The notes beneath the pieces were generated by a model. It did not search any database. It saw nothing but the letters and a program-made list of their open reading frames with translations, and was not told where the DNA came from. A stretch of 64,000 nucleotides of DNA from Mycobacterium sp. ACS4331 (GTDB taxonomy: Bacteria > Actinomycetota > Actinomycetes > Mycobacteriales > Mycobacteriaceae), in NCBI RefSeq assembly GCF_001667265.1, contig NZ_LZHW01000096.1, positions 1-64,000 of the forward strand. Reading direction: 5' to 3'. A program made the position numbers and the translations under genes. Each line of letters opens with the position of its first letter. Position 1 is the stretch's first letter. Positions 19,355-26,700 of this stretch are shown one piece after another.

Positions 19355-20611
19355 TCACCCGGCGCTGTGCATCAGTTCCGGCAGCGAGGCCCGGTGCTGG
19401 CCGTAGGCGACCCCGAGGAAATCCGAGACAGCGTCGCACACCAGTTGGGACCGGACCGTGGCCACCGTGTCGAAGGCGTGATGCGCGTTGGGCAGCTCGG
19501 CGTGCCCCACGGTCGAGGCTCCCGCGCCCCGCAGCGCGTCGACGAACGCGCGCGCCTGGGTGTGCGGGATGACGGCGTCGTTGCGGCCGTGCAGCACGAA
19601 GAACGGCGGCGCGTCGCGGTGGACGTGGGCGATCGGCGACGCGGCCCGGTACAGCGCGGGCGCGTCGGCCAGCCGGGCCCGCATGACGAACCGCTCCAGG
19701 AACGGCAGCATCAGCTCGCACATGTTGTCCTGATCGGTCAGGTCATAGGCCCCGTAGTACGGGACCGCGGCCTGCACGCTGGTGTCGACGTCCTCGAATC
19801 CGGGCTGCAGCTGGGGGTCGTTGGCCGTCAGCGCCGCCAGCGAGCCGATGTGCGCCCCCGCCGAACCGCCGGTGATCGCGATGAAGTTCGGGTCGCCCCC
19901 GTAGTCGGCGATGTTCTCCCGCAGCCAGGCGATGGCCCGTTTGACGTCGACGATGTGCGCCGGCCAGGCCGCCCGCGGGCTGCGGCTGTAGTTGATGGTG
20001 ACGCAGATCCAGCCCAGTTCCACCATCCGGCTCAGCAGCGGCACCGCCTGGCCGCGCTTCTCGCTGATCGCCCACGCGCCGCCGGGAACCTGCAGCAGCA
20101 CGGGCGCGCGGTGGCCGGGCGTCACATCGGGCCGACGCCAGATGTCGAGCAGATGGTCGCGGCCCCCGGGGCCGTAGGACACGTCGCGGGTGACGGCGGC
20201 GTACCTGCTGCGCTGCGCGGCGTACAGCACGCCGGCCACGCTGTGACGCCGAACCTCGGGATCGGTGACGGGGTGCGACACCCGGTCGGCGTACTCGCCA
20301 CCGTGCGCCTCGGCGAGCGCCTCCCGCAGCACATGATCGGCGCGCTGCCCGGCCAGGTGGTTGGTGTAGCGGTGCACGTGCGAGACGTCCACCGCGGACA
20401 GCGCGTGGCCCGTGACGACGCGCAGCGGGAACTCCGTCAGCGCCCAGCCGGCCATCCAGAGAGCCAGCCTGGGCGCACCGCGCACCAGCACCGAGGCCGC
20501 CTGCGCGGTTCCGACCGGATCGCCGGCCAGCCCGCGCGCCATTTGGAACACCCCTGCTCCAACGCGGGTGGCGCGTTCGGGCAGAGACATCGACATCGGC
20601 GTCGCGGTCAT
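19355..20611 (-). CDS. lipQ: Carboxylesterase / lipase of the HSL-like alpha/beta-hydrolase family
   Basis: 418 residues from ATG 20611; GCGAGGA lies about 10 bp upstream and the longer upstream frame has no support. The alpha/beta-hydrolase core starts near residue 150: oxyanion region QVPGGAWAI (P in place of the usual H of HGG), nucleophile elbow GGSAGAH with Ser near 249, then HGRNDAVIP with the acid and ELPNAHHAFD with the base. The N-terminal 150 residues contain a hydrophobic segment that may anchor it to the membrane. It is on the same strand as the WS/DGAT operon but separated by 187 bp, so probably has its own regulation. It matches LipQ (Rv2485c). Confidence 0.85.
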   Translation of the reverse strand: MTATPMSMSLPERATRVGAGVFQMARGLAGDPVGTAQAASVLVRGAPRLALWMAGWALTEFPLRVVTGHALSAVDVSHVHRYTNHLAGQRADHVLREALAEAHGGEYADRVSHPVTDPEVRRHSVAGVLYAAQRSRYAAVTRDVSYGPGGRDHLLDIWRRPDVTPGHRAPVLLQVPGGAWAISEKRGQAVPLLSRMVELGWICVTINYSRSPRAAWPAHIVDVKRAIAWLRENIADYGGDPNFIAITGGSAGAHIGSLAALTANDPQLQPGFEDVDTSVQAAVPYYGAYDLTDQDNMCELMLPFLERFVMRARLADAPALYRAASPIAHVHRDAPPFFVLHGRNDAVIPHTQARAFVDALRGAGASTVGHAELPNAHHAFDTVATVRSQLVCDAVSDFLGVAYGQHRASLPELMHSAG

Positions 20612-20772
20612 GGCAGATGCATCCTCGCAATCCAGGTTCGGGCGTGGGTCCCGACTACGGACAACCGACGTGAAGGTTGTGCCGTGGCTCACACCATAAC
20701 CATCGTTGTGGTGGCGTAAACACATTCCCCCCGGCGTGCCACGCGCCTACCGCGGCTCCGATCGCCGTTGGA

Positions 20773-20778
20773 TACACT
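20773..20778 (+). promoter_or_regulatory. -10 element for tRNA-Arg
   Basis: TACACT lies 12 bp upstream of the mature tRNA-Arg 5' end, the position expected for a sigma-A -10 box. No good -35 hexamer is seen. Confidence 0.45.
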
Positions 20779-20790
20779 GACCTGCGCGTT

Positions 20791-20864
20791 GCCTCCGTAG
20801 CTCAGTTGGATAGAGCAAGGGCCTTCTAATCCCTAGGTCGCAGGTTCGATTCCTGCCGGGGGCG
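20791..20864 (+). tRNA. tRNA-Arg(TCT)
   Basis: Full cloverleaf of 74 nt: acceptor GCCTCCG pairs with CGGGGGC (one G-T), D arm GCTC/GAGC, anticodon loop CTTCTAA with anticodon TCT, T arm GCAGG-TTCGATT-CCTGC. The last anticodon-stem pair (31-39) is C-T, a mild irregularity. CCA is not encoded. Its T-arm and following two bases are repeated 908 bp downstream, flanking a toxin-antitoxin pair. Confidence 0.95.
20841..20858 (+). repeat. att-like direct repeat, left copy (inside tRNA-Arg)
   Basis: CAGGTTCGATTCCTGCCG, covering the T-stem-loop of tRNA-Arg, is repeated exactly at 21749-21766. Tyrosine recombinases commonly use this part of tRNA genes as attachment core, so the pair brackets a roughly 0.9-kb islet. 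Confidence 0.6.
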
Positions 20865-20883
20865 CATCGTGACCGGTATCACT

Positions 20884-20963
20884 TCGGTTGATGCATGGCA
20901 TTTCGTCGTCGGTTGATGGGCGACAGTGTTTCGGCTGATGCCTCACAGTTGCTTCGGTTGACT
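20884..20963 (+). repeat. Four spaced copies of TCGGTTGATG-like decamer
   Basis: TCGGTTGATG occurs at 20884 and 20909, TCGGCTGATG at 20931 and TCGGTTGACT at 20954, with starts 25, 22 and 23 bp apart. They fill the gene-free stretch (20865-21185) between tRNA-Arg and the toxin-antitoxin pair. This stretch looks less GC-rich than its surroundings and holds no credible gene. The spacing resembles iterons or recombinase arm sites; function is unknown. Confidence 0.45.
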
Positions 20964-21170
20964 CTTGATGCCCGCTGGATGAAATTTCGCGTCGCGTCTC
21001 GGCGTGCCAGCGTCACCAGACCAACGACATCGCGCCCGCATTCCCTGAGAACGGCGATCCGCCATCCGTAATCACCCCGCGACGTGCGTTTGGTCGCCGG
21101 TGGCGAGCTTCAGCGCACGGCTGCTTCAGGTGCAGGGTCAGGTGAAGATAGCGCGAACGTGGGATTTATG

Positions 21171-21184
21171 GTCATACTTATGAC
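21171..21184. promoter_or_regulatory. Palindromic operator of the toxin-antitoxin pair
   Basis: GTCATA-CT-TATGAC is a perfect 6-bp inverted repeat directly before the antitoxin ATG at 21186. CATACT within it (21173-21178) could be the -10 box, which would make the transcript nearly leaderless. Binding of the antitoxin here would give the autoregulation usual for RelB/Phd systems. Confidence 0.5.
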
Positions 21185-21185
21185 T

Positions 21186-21470
21186 ATGACGGAAACCAGT
21201 TCGCTCGCTGAGACGAAAGCCCACCTGTCCGAGTTGGTGGCCCGGGTCGGCGAGCAACACGAGCGGGTCACCGTCACGGTCCACGGGCGACCTGCCGCGG
21301 TCCTCATCGCTGTCGATGATCTGGAGTCATTGGAGGAGACCATTGCGATCCTGTCCGACTCCGCTGCACTGCGCGCGTTGAGCGAAGCCGATGCTGAACT
21401 GGCCCGAGGCGAGGACGTGAGTATGGGCGATCTCGCCGCAGCGATGCGGAACCGTCGAGCCGGGAAGTGA
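21186..21470 (+). CDS. Antitoxin, Phd/YefM (RelB-type)
   Basis: 94 residues from ATG 21186; ATGs at 21180 and 21168 are in frame, but the palindromic operator overlaps them. The N-terminal half is a Phd/YefM fold with the pattern TSSLAETKAHLSELVARV, then VTVTVHGRPAAVLIAVDDLESLEET. This closely resembles RelB (Rv1247c-type) antitoxins of mycobacteria. The C-terminal part is acidic and likely wraps the toxin. The stop overlaps the toxin start by 4 bp (GTGA), coupling translation. It would neutralise the toxin and, as a complex, repress its own promoter. It is located in the tRNA-Arg islet. Confidence 0.88.
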   Translation: MTETSSLAETKAHLSELVARVGEQHERVTVTVHGRPAAVLIAVDDLESLEETIAILSDSAALRALSEADAELARGEDVSMGDLAAAMRNRRAGK

Positions 21471-21745
21471 CCGGCCAACGCTACGACTTGGTCGTCGCCC
21501 CGACCGTGCGAAGACAGTTGACCGAAACCCTGCCCGAGGCGGTGGCGTTTGCGGCGTACGAGTTCATCACCGGACCACTGCTCGACAACCCGTACCGGGT
21601 CGGCAAACGATTGCGGCCGCCGCTGGAGGACCGTCACAGTGCCCGCCGGGGAACCTATCGCGTGATCTACCGGATTGACGACGAGCATCGGCGCGTCACG
21701 GTTGTGGGAGTCTTCGGCCGCGCCGACGCCTACCGCACGCAGTGA
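21467..21745 (+). CDS. RelE/ParE-superfamily toxin
   Basis: 92 residues from a GTG overlapping the antitoxin stop. RelE-like landmarks: YDLVVAPTVRRQL at the N-terminus, GPLLDNPYRVGKRLRPPLEDRHSARRGTYRVIYRID in the core (split: GPLLDNPYRVGKRL then HSARRGTYRVIYRI), and a C-terminal RADAYRT. The core strongly resembles mycobacterial RelE1-type toxins (Rv1246c), which cleave mRNA on the ribosome. The basic Arg/Lys and Tyr residues expected at the active site are present. The stop is only 3 bp before the right copy of the tRNA-derived 18-bp repeat. Confidence 0.88.
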   Translation: MTGQRYDLVVAPTVRRQLTETLPEAVAFAAYEFITGPLLDNPYRVGKRLRPPLEDRHSARRGTYRVIYRIDDEHRRVTVVGVFGRADAYRTQ

Positions 21746-21748
21746 GCC

Positions 21749-21766
21749 CAGGTTCGATTCCTGCCG
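21749..21766 (+). repeat. att-like direct repeat, right copy
   Basis: Exact 18-base copy of the tRNA-Arg T-arm segment at 20841-20858, placed between the toxin stop and the 3' end of the MFS gene. Sequence after it (AAAGCACC) no longer matches the tRNA. It is either the distal attachment scar of an integrated element or the last piece of a decayed tRNA gene. Confidence 0.65.
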
Positions 21767-21782
21767 AAAGCACCTTCCACCC

Positions 21783-23234
21783 TCAGTGCGTCGGCGTACC
21801 ACCCGCAGGACTCGGCTGCGTCGCCGTGAAGAACGCCGCGACCACGGCGACCACACTGATCACCGCCGCGGCCAGGAACGCCGCATGGATGCCGGGCATG
21901 TCCGGCGCACCGCCCGACTGCGATGCGTTTGTCATCACCGTCACGAACAGCGCGGTGCCCGCCGCGCCCCCGACCTGCTGCAGCGTCGTCAGGATGGCGC
22001 TGCCGTGGGAGTACAACCGGTCCGGAAGGACGCCGAGCGCGTCGGTCATCAGCGGCGTGAACATCAGCGCCAGGCCGACCATCATCACGGACTGCAGGAC
22101 CACGAGCTGCCAGATCGGTGACGACGCGGTCAGCAGGGTCAGCCCCCACAGCGACGCGCACAGCAGCATCGACCCGGGCACGACGAGCACTCGGGCGCCG
22201 CGCCGGTCGTAGACGCGGCCGACCAGCGGACCCGCGACACCCATCAGCACGCCGCCGGGCAGCGTCGCCAACCCGGCCACCAGCGCGCTCCTGTCCAGAA
22301 CGTCCTGGACGTACAGCGGCACCATGATGATCGCGCCGAACAGCCCCATGAAGCCGAGCACCACCAGGCCCAGCGACACCGAGAACCGCCGGTGGGAGAA
22401 CGGCCGCAGATCGAGGAATGCCCGGTCCTGCCGCTGCAGGCGCACCTGCCGCACCCCGAAGACCACCATGGCGACCGCACCGACCACCATCGGCACCCAC
22501 GCGGGCACTCGCTGCCCGCCGTGGCCGGACTCGCCGAGCAGCGAGAGTCCGAGCACCAGACCGGCGAACGCCGTCGCCGACAGCGGCACCGAGAACGCGT
22601 CGATCGGCGTCGGCTCCTCGCGCTCATCGTCGACCCACAGCCACACCGCACCGGCGACCAGCGCGGCCACGGCGATGGGCAGCACGGTCCAGAACGTCCA
22701 TCGCCAGTCCAGCGAACCCAGGATGAACCCGGACAGCGTCGGTCCCACCGCGGGCGCGACCGCGATGACGATCGAGATGGTTCCCATCATCTGCCCTCGC
22801 CGTTCGGCGGGGATCAGCATCATCACCGTCGTCATCAGCAGCGGCATCATCACGGCGGTGCCGCACGCCTGCACGATCCGTCCCGCCAGCAGCACCGCGA
22901 AACCCGGTGCCAGCGCCGCGATCAGGGTCCCGGCGCAGAAGGCCGACATCGCCCCCAGGAAGACGGCCCGGGCCGAAAAGCGTTGCAGCAGCGACCCGGA
23001 CATCGGAATGACCACAGCCATGGTCAGCAGAAAGCCGCTGGTGAGCCACTGCGCGGTGCTCGCCGAGATGTCCAGGTCGACGATCAGGGCGGGCAGCGCG
23101 ACGCTCATGATCGTCTCGTTGAGGATCATGACGAAGGCCGAGAAGACCAGCAGCGCGATGATCACGTTGGCGCTGGGTTGGGCCCGTCGCGTCGACGCGG
23201 CGGTTCCGGCCCGCAGTCCGGTGCCCATACCCAC
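21783..23234 (-). CDS. MFS multidrug exporter, DHA2 (EmrB/QacA) type
   Basis: 483 residues, membrane protein with about 13-14 hydrophobic helices. DHA2 landmarks: IVDLDISASTAQWLTSGFLL, the loop-2/3 region AVVIPMSGSLLQRFSARAVFL, and the motif-C segment GTISIVIAVAPAVGPTLSGFIL. A proton-driven exporter of drugs or toxic metabolites is inferred; the substrate is unknown. It is divergent from the TspO-like gene across 153 bp, and its 3' end lies 16 bp from the right islet repeat. I recall no equivalent at this point in M. tuberculosis, so it may be accessory to this lineage. Confidence 0.88.
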   Translation of the reverse strand: MGMGTGLRAGTAASTRRAQPSANVIIALLVFSAFVMILNETIMSVALPALIVDLDISASTAQWLTSGFLLTMAVVIPMSGSLLQRFSARAVFLGAMSAFCAGTLIAALAPGFAVLLAGRIVQACGTAVMMPLLMTTVMMLIPAERRGQMMGTISIVIAVAPAVGPTLSGFILGSLDWRWTFWTVLPIAVAALVAGAVWLWVDDEREEPTPIDAFSVPLSATAFAGLVLGLSLLGESGHGGQRVPAWVPMVVGAVAMVVFGVRQVRLQRQDRAFLDLRPFSHRRFSVSLGLVVLGFMGLFGAIIMVPLYVQDVLDRSALVAGLATLPGGVLMGVAGPLVGRVYDRRGARVLVVPGSMLLCASLWGLTLLTASSPIWQLVVLQSVMMVGLALMFTPLMTDALGVLPDRLYSHGSAILTTLQQVGGAAGTALFVTVMTNASQSGGAPDMPGIHAAFLAAAVISVVAVVAAFFTATQPSPAGGTPTH

Positions 23235-23387
23235 ACTCCTTGGTTGCGCTGTCTTCGGCGGCTACTCAGGGTAGGCGGGACACCTCGTGGGGAGAAAACG
23301 AATTCTTCGGTGCACTGGGCCGCAGGATTGAACGCAGGTACAAATGGGCATAGTTCCCCGGCACATCTGTCATGCAAAGGAGCTCAC

Positions 23388-24218
23388 ATGTCGTCGCCCG
23401 CTGCCGGTCCCGAGGTTCGAAAGAGGACGTCGACCGACGTCGCACTGGCCACCCTGGTGACCCTGGCCACCGCGGTCACCCTTCTGGTGAACGCCCTGGC
23501 CAACGGTCTGCCCATCAACGGCAAGACCACCGGCGACGTCACCCGTGACTTCGACGTGTACTTCTCCCCCGCCGGTTACGCGTTCAGCATCTGGAGCGTC
23601 ATCTACACGGGGCTGATCGCCTACACCGCATACCTGTGGGTGGCCGTCATCAAGGGCGGGGCTGGGGTGCGCGCCGACACCGCGCGCGCCATCGCGCCCT
23701 GGTACCTGCTGACCGCCGTCGCGAACTGCTCGTGGCTGTTCGCCTGGCACCACACCCAGTTCCCGCTGACCATGCTGCTGATGGTGGTTCTGCTGGCGGC
23801 GCTGATCGTCATCTACCTGCTTCAGGCCGCCCGTACCCCCTCCTCGGCGTGGGAACTGTGGGCCGTGCACATCCCGTTCCGCGTCTACCTGGGCTGGATC
23901 TCGGTGGCGACCATCGCCAATGCGACCATCACGCTCAAGGACGCCGGATGGGACGGGTTCGGCATCTCCGAGCCGACCTGGGGCGTGATCATGATCGTGG
24001 TCGCGGCCGCGCTGGGCCTGGTGATGAGCTTCCGCTACGCCGACGCCGCCTACGTCGCGGTGATCGCCTGGGCGCTGGTCGCGGTCGCGGTGCGCCTCAG
24101 CGAGACCACCTCGATCCTGGTGGCCGCGCTGGCCGGTGCGGCCGTGGTGGTGGCGTCACTGCTGATCACCGTGCCGCGCCGCCGCGTCACACCCGTTCGA
24201 GCACCACGACCGGAATGA
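23388..24218 (+). CDS. TspO/MBR-related tryptophan-rich membrane protein
   Basis: 276 residues from ATG 23388, with AAAGGAG just upstream. About eight hydrophobic helices are present, and Trp residues are frequent. The segment YFSPAGYAFSIWSVIYTGLIAY resembles the first TspO motif, and ANCSWLFAWH resembles the later TspO motif; ordinary TspO proteins are only about 160 residues. Possible roles are tetrapyrrole or steroid binding or stress signalling; nothing here proves ligand binding. The 3' end overlaps the convergent F420-type gene by 32 bp. Confidence 0.6.
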   Translation: MSSPAAGPEVRKRTSTDVALATLVTLATAVTLLVNALANGLPINGKTTGDVTRDFDVYFSPAGYAFSIWSVIYTGLIAYTAYLWVAVIKGGAGVRADTARAIAPWYLLTAVANCSWLFAWHHTQFPLTMLLMVVLLAALIVIYLLQAARTPSSAWELWAVHIPFRVYLGWISVATIANATITLKDAGWDGFGISEPTWGVIMIVVAAALGLVMSFRYADAAYVAVIAWALVAVAVRLSETTSILVAALAGAAVVVASLLITVPRRRVTPVRAPRPE

Positions 24219-24606
24219 CCCGGTCCGTCTTCTTCTGGTACTCGGCGTAGTCGGGCCAGACCTCGAGCATCCTGTCCCACATCGCCGGCTTCTCGTCGTC
24301 GGCGGCGATGCGGGCACGAACGGGGAAACGGTCGGCTTTGATCTGCACCTCGGCGTTCGGGTCGGCCTCGAGGTTGCGGAACCAGGCCGGCGGCGTGTCG
24401 TTGCCGCCCTTGGACGCGACGACGAGATACGCGTCATCGCCCCATGTCCGGAAGATCAGTGCGTGCCTGCGCGGCTTCCCGGACTTGTGGCCCTTGGTGA
24501 ACAGGATCAGGATCTCGGTGCCGTTCCAGTGGTAGCCGTCGGCACCGTCGGTCTCGAGGTAGCGGTCGACGTGCGGGTCGCCGTGCAGGGAGTCTGCGGT
24601 AGTCAT
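24187..24606 (-). CDS. Deazaflavin (F420)-dependent nitroreductase-like protein, Ddn family
   Basis: 139 residues from ATG 24606; starts up to 36 bp upstream are in frame and no good ribosome site separates them. The split-barrel flavin/F420 fold is indicated by ILILFTKGHKSGKPRRHALIF, YLVVASKGG, PAWFRNLEADP and VQIKADRFPVRAR. All are characteristic of the Ddn/DUF385 family, whose members reduce quinones or nitroaromatics with F420H2. It ends with a 32-bp convergent overlap with the TspO-like gene. The physiological substrate is unknown. Confidence 0.88.
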   Translation of the reverse strand: MTTADSLHGDPHVDRYLETDGADGYHWNGTEILILFTKGHKSGKPRRHALIFRTWGDDAYLVVASKGGNDTPPAWFRNLEADPNAEVQIKADRFPVRARIAADDEKPAMWDRMLEVWPDYAEYQKKTDRVIPVVVLERV

Positions 24607-24738
24607 GACCTCCACGGTGCCACTGCTGCCCGAGCGCGTCACCCGGATGCCGAGATCGACGAAATGGAGCGATCCACTCGCACTTCTGCGCCCATGTGTC
24701 CGTTTGGGCGGAAAGGGAGGCGGGGTAGCGTGCCGCTC

Positions 24739-25494
24739 ATGAGTTCAGATCTCGTGCTCTACGCCGTCACGGACAAGGTCGCCCTGCTCACGGTCAACGA
24801 CCCCGACCGGCGCAACGCCGTCACCGACGCGATGTCGGCGCAGTTGCGCGCCGCGGTCGAGCGCGCCGAGGCAGACCCCGACGTGCACGCACTCGTCATC
24901 ACCGGCGCGGGTAAGGCGTTCTGTGCGGGGGCGGACCTGAGCGCGCTGGGTGCCGCGGCCGAAGAGGGCCTGCTGCGGATCTACGACGGTTTCATGGCCA
25001 TCGGCAACTGCACCCTGCCGACGATCGCCGCCGTCAACGGCGCCGCCGTGGGCGCGGGCCTCAACCTCGCCCTGGCCGCCGACGTCCGGATCGCCGGACC
25101 GCACGCACTGTTCGACCCCCGCTTCCAGAAACTGGGCATCCATCCCGGCGGCGGCGCAACCTGGATGCTGCAACGCGGTGTCGGACCTCAGGTCGCGCGC
25201 GCAGCCCTGCTGTTCGGCATGCGGTTCGACGCGCAGGCGTCGGTCGCTCACGGTCTGGCACTGCAGGTCGCCGACGACCCGGTGGCCGCGGCCCTGGAAC
25301 TGGCGTCGGGCCCCGCATCCGCGCCCCGCGAGGTGGTCCTGGCCACCAAGGCCACGATGCGGGCCACAGCGACACCCGGCCAGGTGGACACCGACCTGCA
25401 TCACACCGCGATGCGCACCGAACTCGGGCCACAGGCCCAGTCGATTCAGTCGCCGGAGTTCCAGGACCGATTGAAGGCCGCACAGCGCAGGTAG
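24739..25494 (+). CDS. echA14: Crotonase-superfamily protein, EchA14-like, lacking the usual catalytic glutamates
   Basis: 251 residues from ATG 24739. The crotonase fold is clear: GAGKAFCAGADLS and AAVNGAAVGAGLNLALAADVRI form the CoA-binding and oxyanion-hole region. Aligning by eye with rat enoyl-CoA hydratase, Glu144 corresponds to Asn109 and Glu164 to Phe129. Hydratase activity by the standard mechanism is therefore not expected. It may be another crotonase reaction (isomerase, thioesterase, decarboxylase) or a CoA-ester-binding protein. It is at the Rv2486 position. Its stop abuts the convergent bkdC stop without a gap. A short inverted repeat, CGCCCA/TGGGCG (24689-24710), lies upstream. 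Confidence 0.85.
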   Translation: MSSDLVLYAVTDKVALLTVNDPDRRNAVTDAMSAQLRAAVERAEADPDVHALVITGAGKAFCAGADLSALGAAAEEGLLRIYDGFMAIGNCTLPTIAAVNGAAVGAGLNLALAADVRIAGPHALFDPRFQKLGIHPGGGATWMLQRGVGPQVARAALLFGMRFDAQASVAHGLALQVADDPVAAALELASGPASAPREVVLATKATMRATATPGQVDTDLHHTAMRTELGPQAQSIQSPEFQDRLKAAQRR

Positions 25495-26700
25495 TCACAG
25501 GTCCAGCAGCGCGGTCTCGGGCGACTCGACCAGGGACCGAAGTTCGGACAGGAACGCGCCGGCCTGCGCACCGTCGGCCACCCGGTGGTCGAAGGCACAG
25601 GTCAAGGTCATGGTCGACCGAGCCGCCACCGCCCCGTCAATCACGACTGCCCGCGGCTTGATCGCCCCCATGCCCAGAATCGCCACCTCCGGGGGATTGA
25701 TCACCGGCACTCCGCGGTCCAGGCCGAGCGCACCGAAGTTGGACACGGTGAACGTCGAGCCCTGCAGCTCAACGGGTTTCAGAGTGCCCGCGCGCCCGTT
25801 GTCGACAAGTCGGGACACTTCGTCGGCCAACTGCCGCGTGGTGAGTCCATCGGCGTCGCGCACCACAGGCACCAGCAGTCCGCGCGGCGCGGCGACCGCA
25901 ACGCCCAGGTGTACGCCGGGATGCGAGTGCACCTGGGGGCCATCCGGTCCGTCCACCCACATCGAATTGAGCACCCGATGATGTGTCAGTGCGAGCACCG
26001 CCAGCCTCAGGGTCAGTGCGAACGCGCTCACCGAGAGGCGCTCGTGCACCTCGAGAAGCCTGGTGCAGTCGACGTCGACGCTGGCGTGCGCGTCGGGAAT
26101 CTGGCGGCGTGACAGCGTCATCCGCCTGGCCATCTCGGCGCGCACCCCGCGAACCTCGCTGACCTCGTCGCGTCCGGAACCGGTGTGGGCCGCCGCCAGC
26201 ACGGACTCCCGGGACACCACACCACCGGGCCCGGCGGGCAGGTCCTCGAGGTCGACCCGCAGCTGGGCGGCCAGCCTGCGCACCGACGGCTTGGCTCTGG
26301 CCCGTCGCCTGCTGGTGTCGAATTCTGCGTCGGTGCCGTAGCCGACCAGCACCGGATTCCGCGTGCGGGCGCCGTTGGTCTCCTGCGCGCCATTCGTTTT
26401 CGGCGAATCCGGCTCCGAGGGCGTCGAGGCCGACAGCTCCGGGGGTGGCCCGGCAGCCGCATCGATCCCGGTGTCGATCTGCACCAGCACCGCGCCCACC
26501 GCCAGCACGTCGCCCTCGGCGCCGCCGAGCGCAGTCACCCGTCCCGCGTACGGACTGGGAATCTCGACCTGTGCCTTGGCGGTCTCCAGCGTGCACAGCG
26601 TCTGGTTCAGTTCGACGGTGTCGCCGACCGCGACACTCCAACTCGTCACGGTGGCGTCTTCGAGACCCTCACCGAGGTCGGGAACCAGGAAGTCGCTCAT
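25495..26700 (-). CDS. bkdC: Branched-chain 2-oxoacid dehydrogenase E2, dihydrolipoamide acyltransferase
   Basis: 401 residues. The N-terminal lipoyl domain carries the lipoylated Lys42 in LETAKAQVE. An Ala/Pro-rich linker follows. The peripheral subunit-binding domain is at about residues 135-170 (AKPSVRRLAAQLRVDLEDL), and the catalytic acyltransferase domain ends with FDHRVADG (His372, Asp376). The product transfers the branched acyl group from lipoate to CoA, giving isovaleryl-, isobutyryl- or 2-methylbutyryl-CoA. Its ATG overlaps the bkdB stop by 4 bp. No E3 (lipoamide dehydrogenase) gene is present, so E3 is supplied from elsewhere, as known for Rv2495c. Confidence 0.93.
   Translation of the reverse strand: MSDFLVPDLGEGLEDATVTSWSVAVGDTVELNQTLCTLETAKAQVEIPSPYAGRVTALGGAEGDVLAVGAVLVQIDTGIDAAAGPPPELSASTPSEPDSPKTNGAQETNGARTRNPVLVGYGTDAEFDTSRRRARAKPSVRRLAAQLRVDLEDLPAGPGGVVSRESVLAAAHTGSGRDEVSEVRGVRAEMARRMTLSRRQIPDAHASVDVDCTRLLEVHERLSVSAFALTLRLAVLALTHHRVLNSMWVDGPDGPQVHSHPGVHLGVAVAAPRGLLVPVVRDADGLTTRQLADEVSRLVDNGRAGTLKPVELQGSTFTVSNFGALGLDRGVPVINPPEVAILGMGAIKPRAVVIDGAVAARSTMTLTCAFDHRVADGAQAGAFLSELRSLVESPETALLDL

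Noticed and set aside
20791..20864. tRNA-Arg as a pseudogene because of the C-T pair at 31-39
   Set aside because: All other arms and the anticodon are intact, and single mismatches at this pair occur in functional tRNAs.
20865..21185. Possible integrase or transposase remnant in the tRNA islet
   Set aside because: No frame in this stretch gives a recognisable recombinase or transposase segment; only the spaced decamers are seen.
22392..23387. Long plus-strand frame joined in frame to the TspO-like gene
   Set aside because: The upstream part is antisense to the MFS gene. The true start at 23388 has AAAGGAG and begins the hydrophobic protein.
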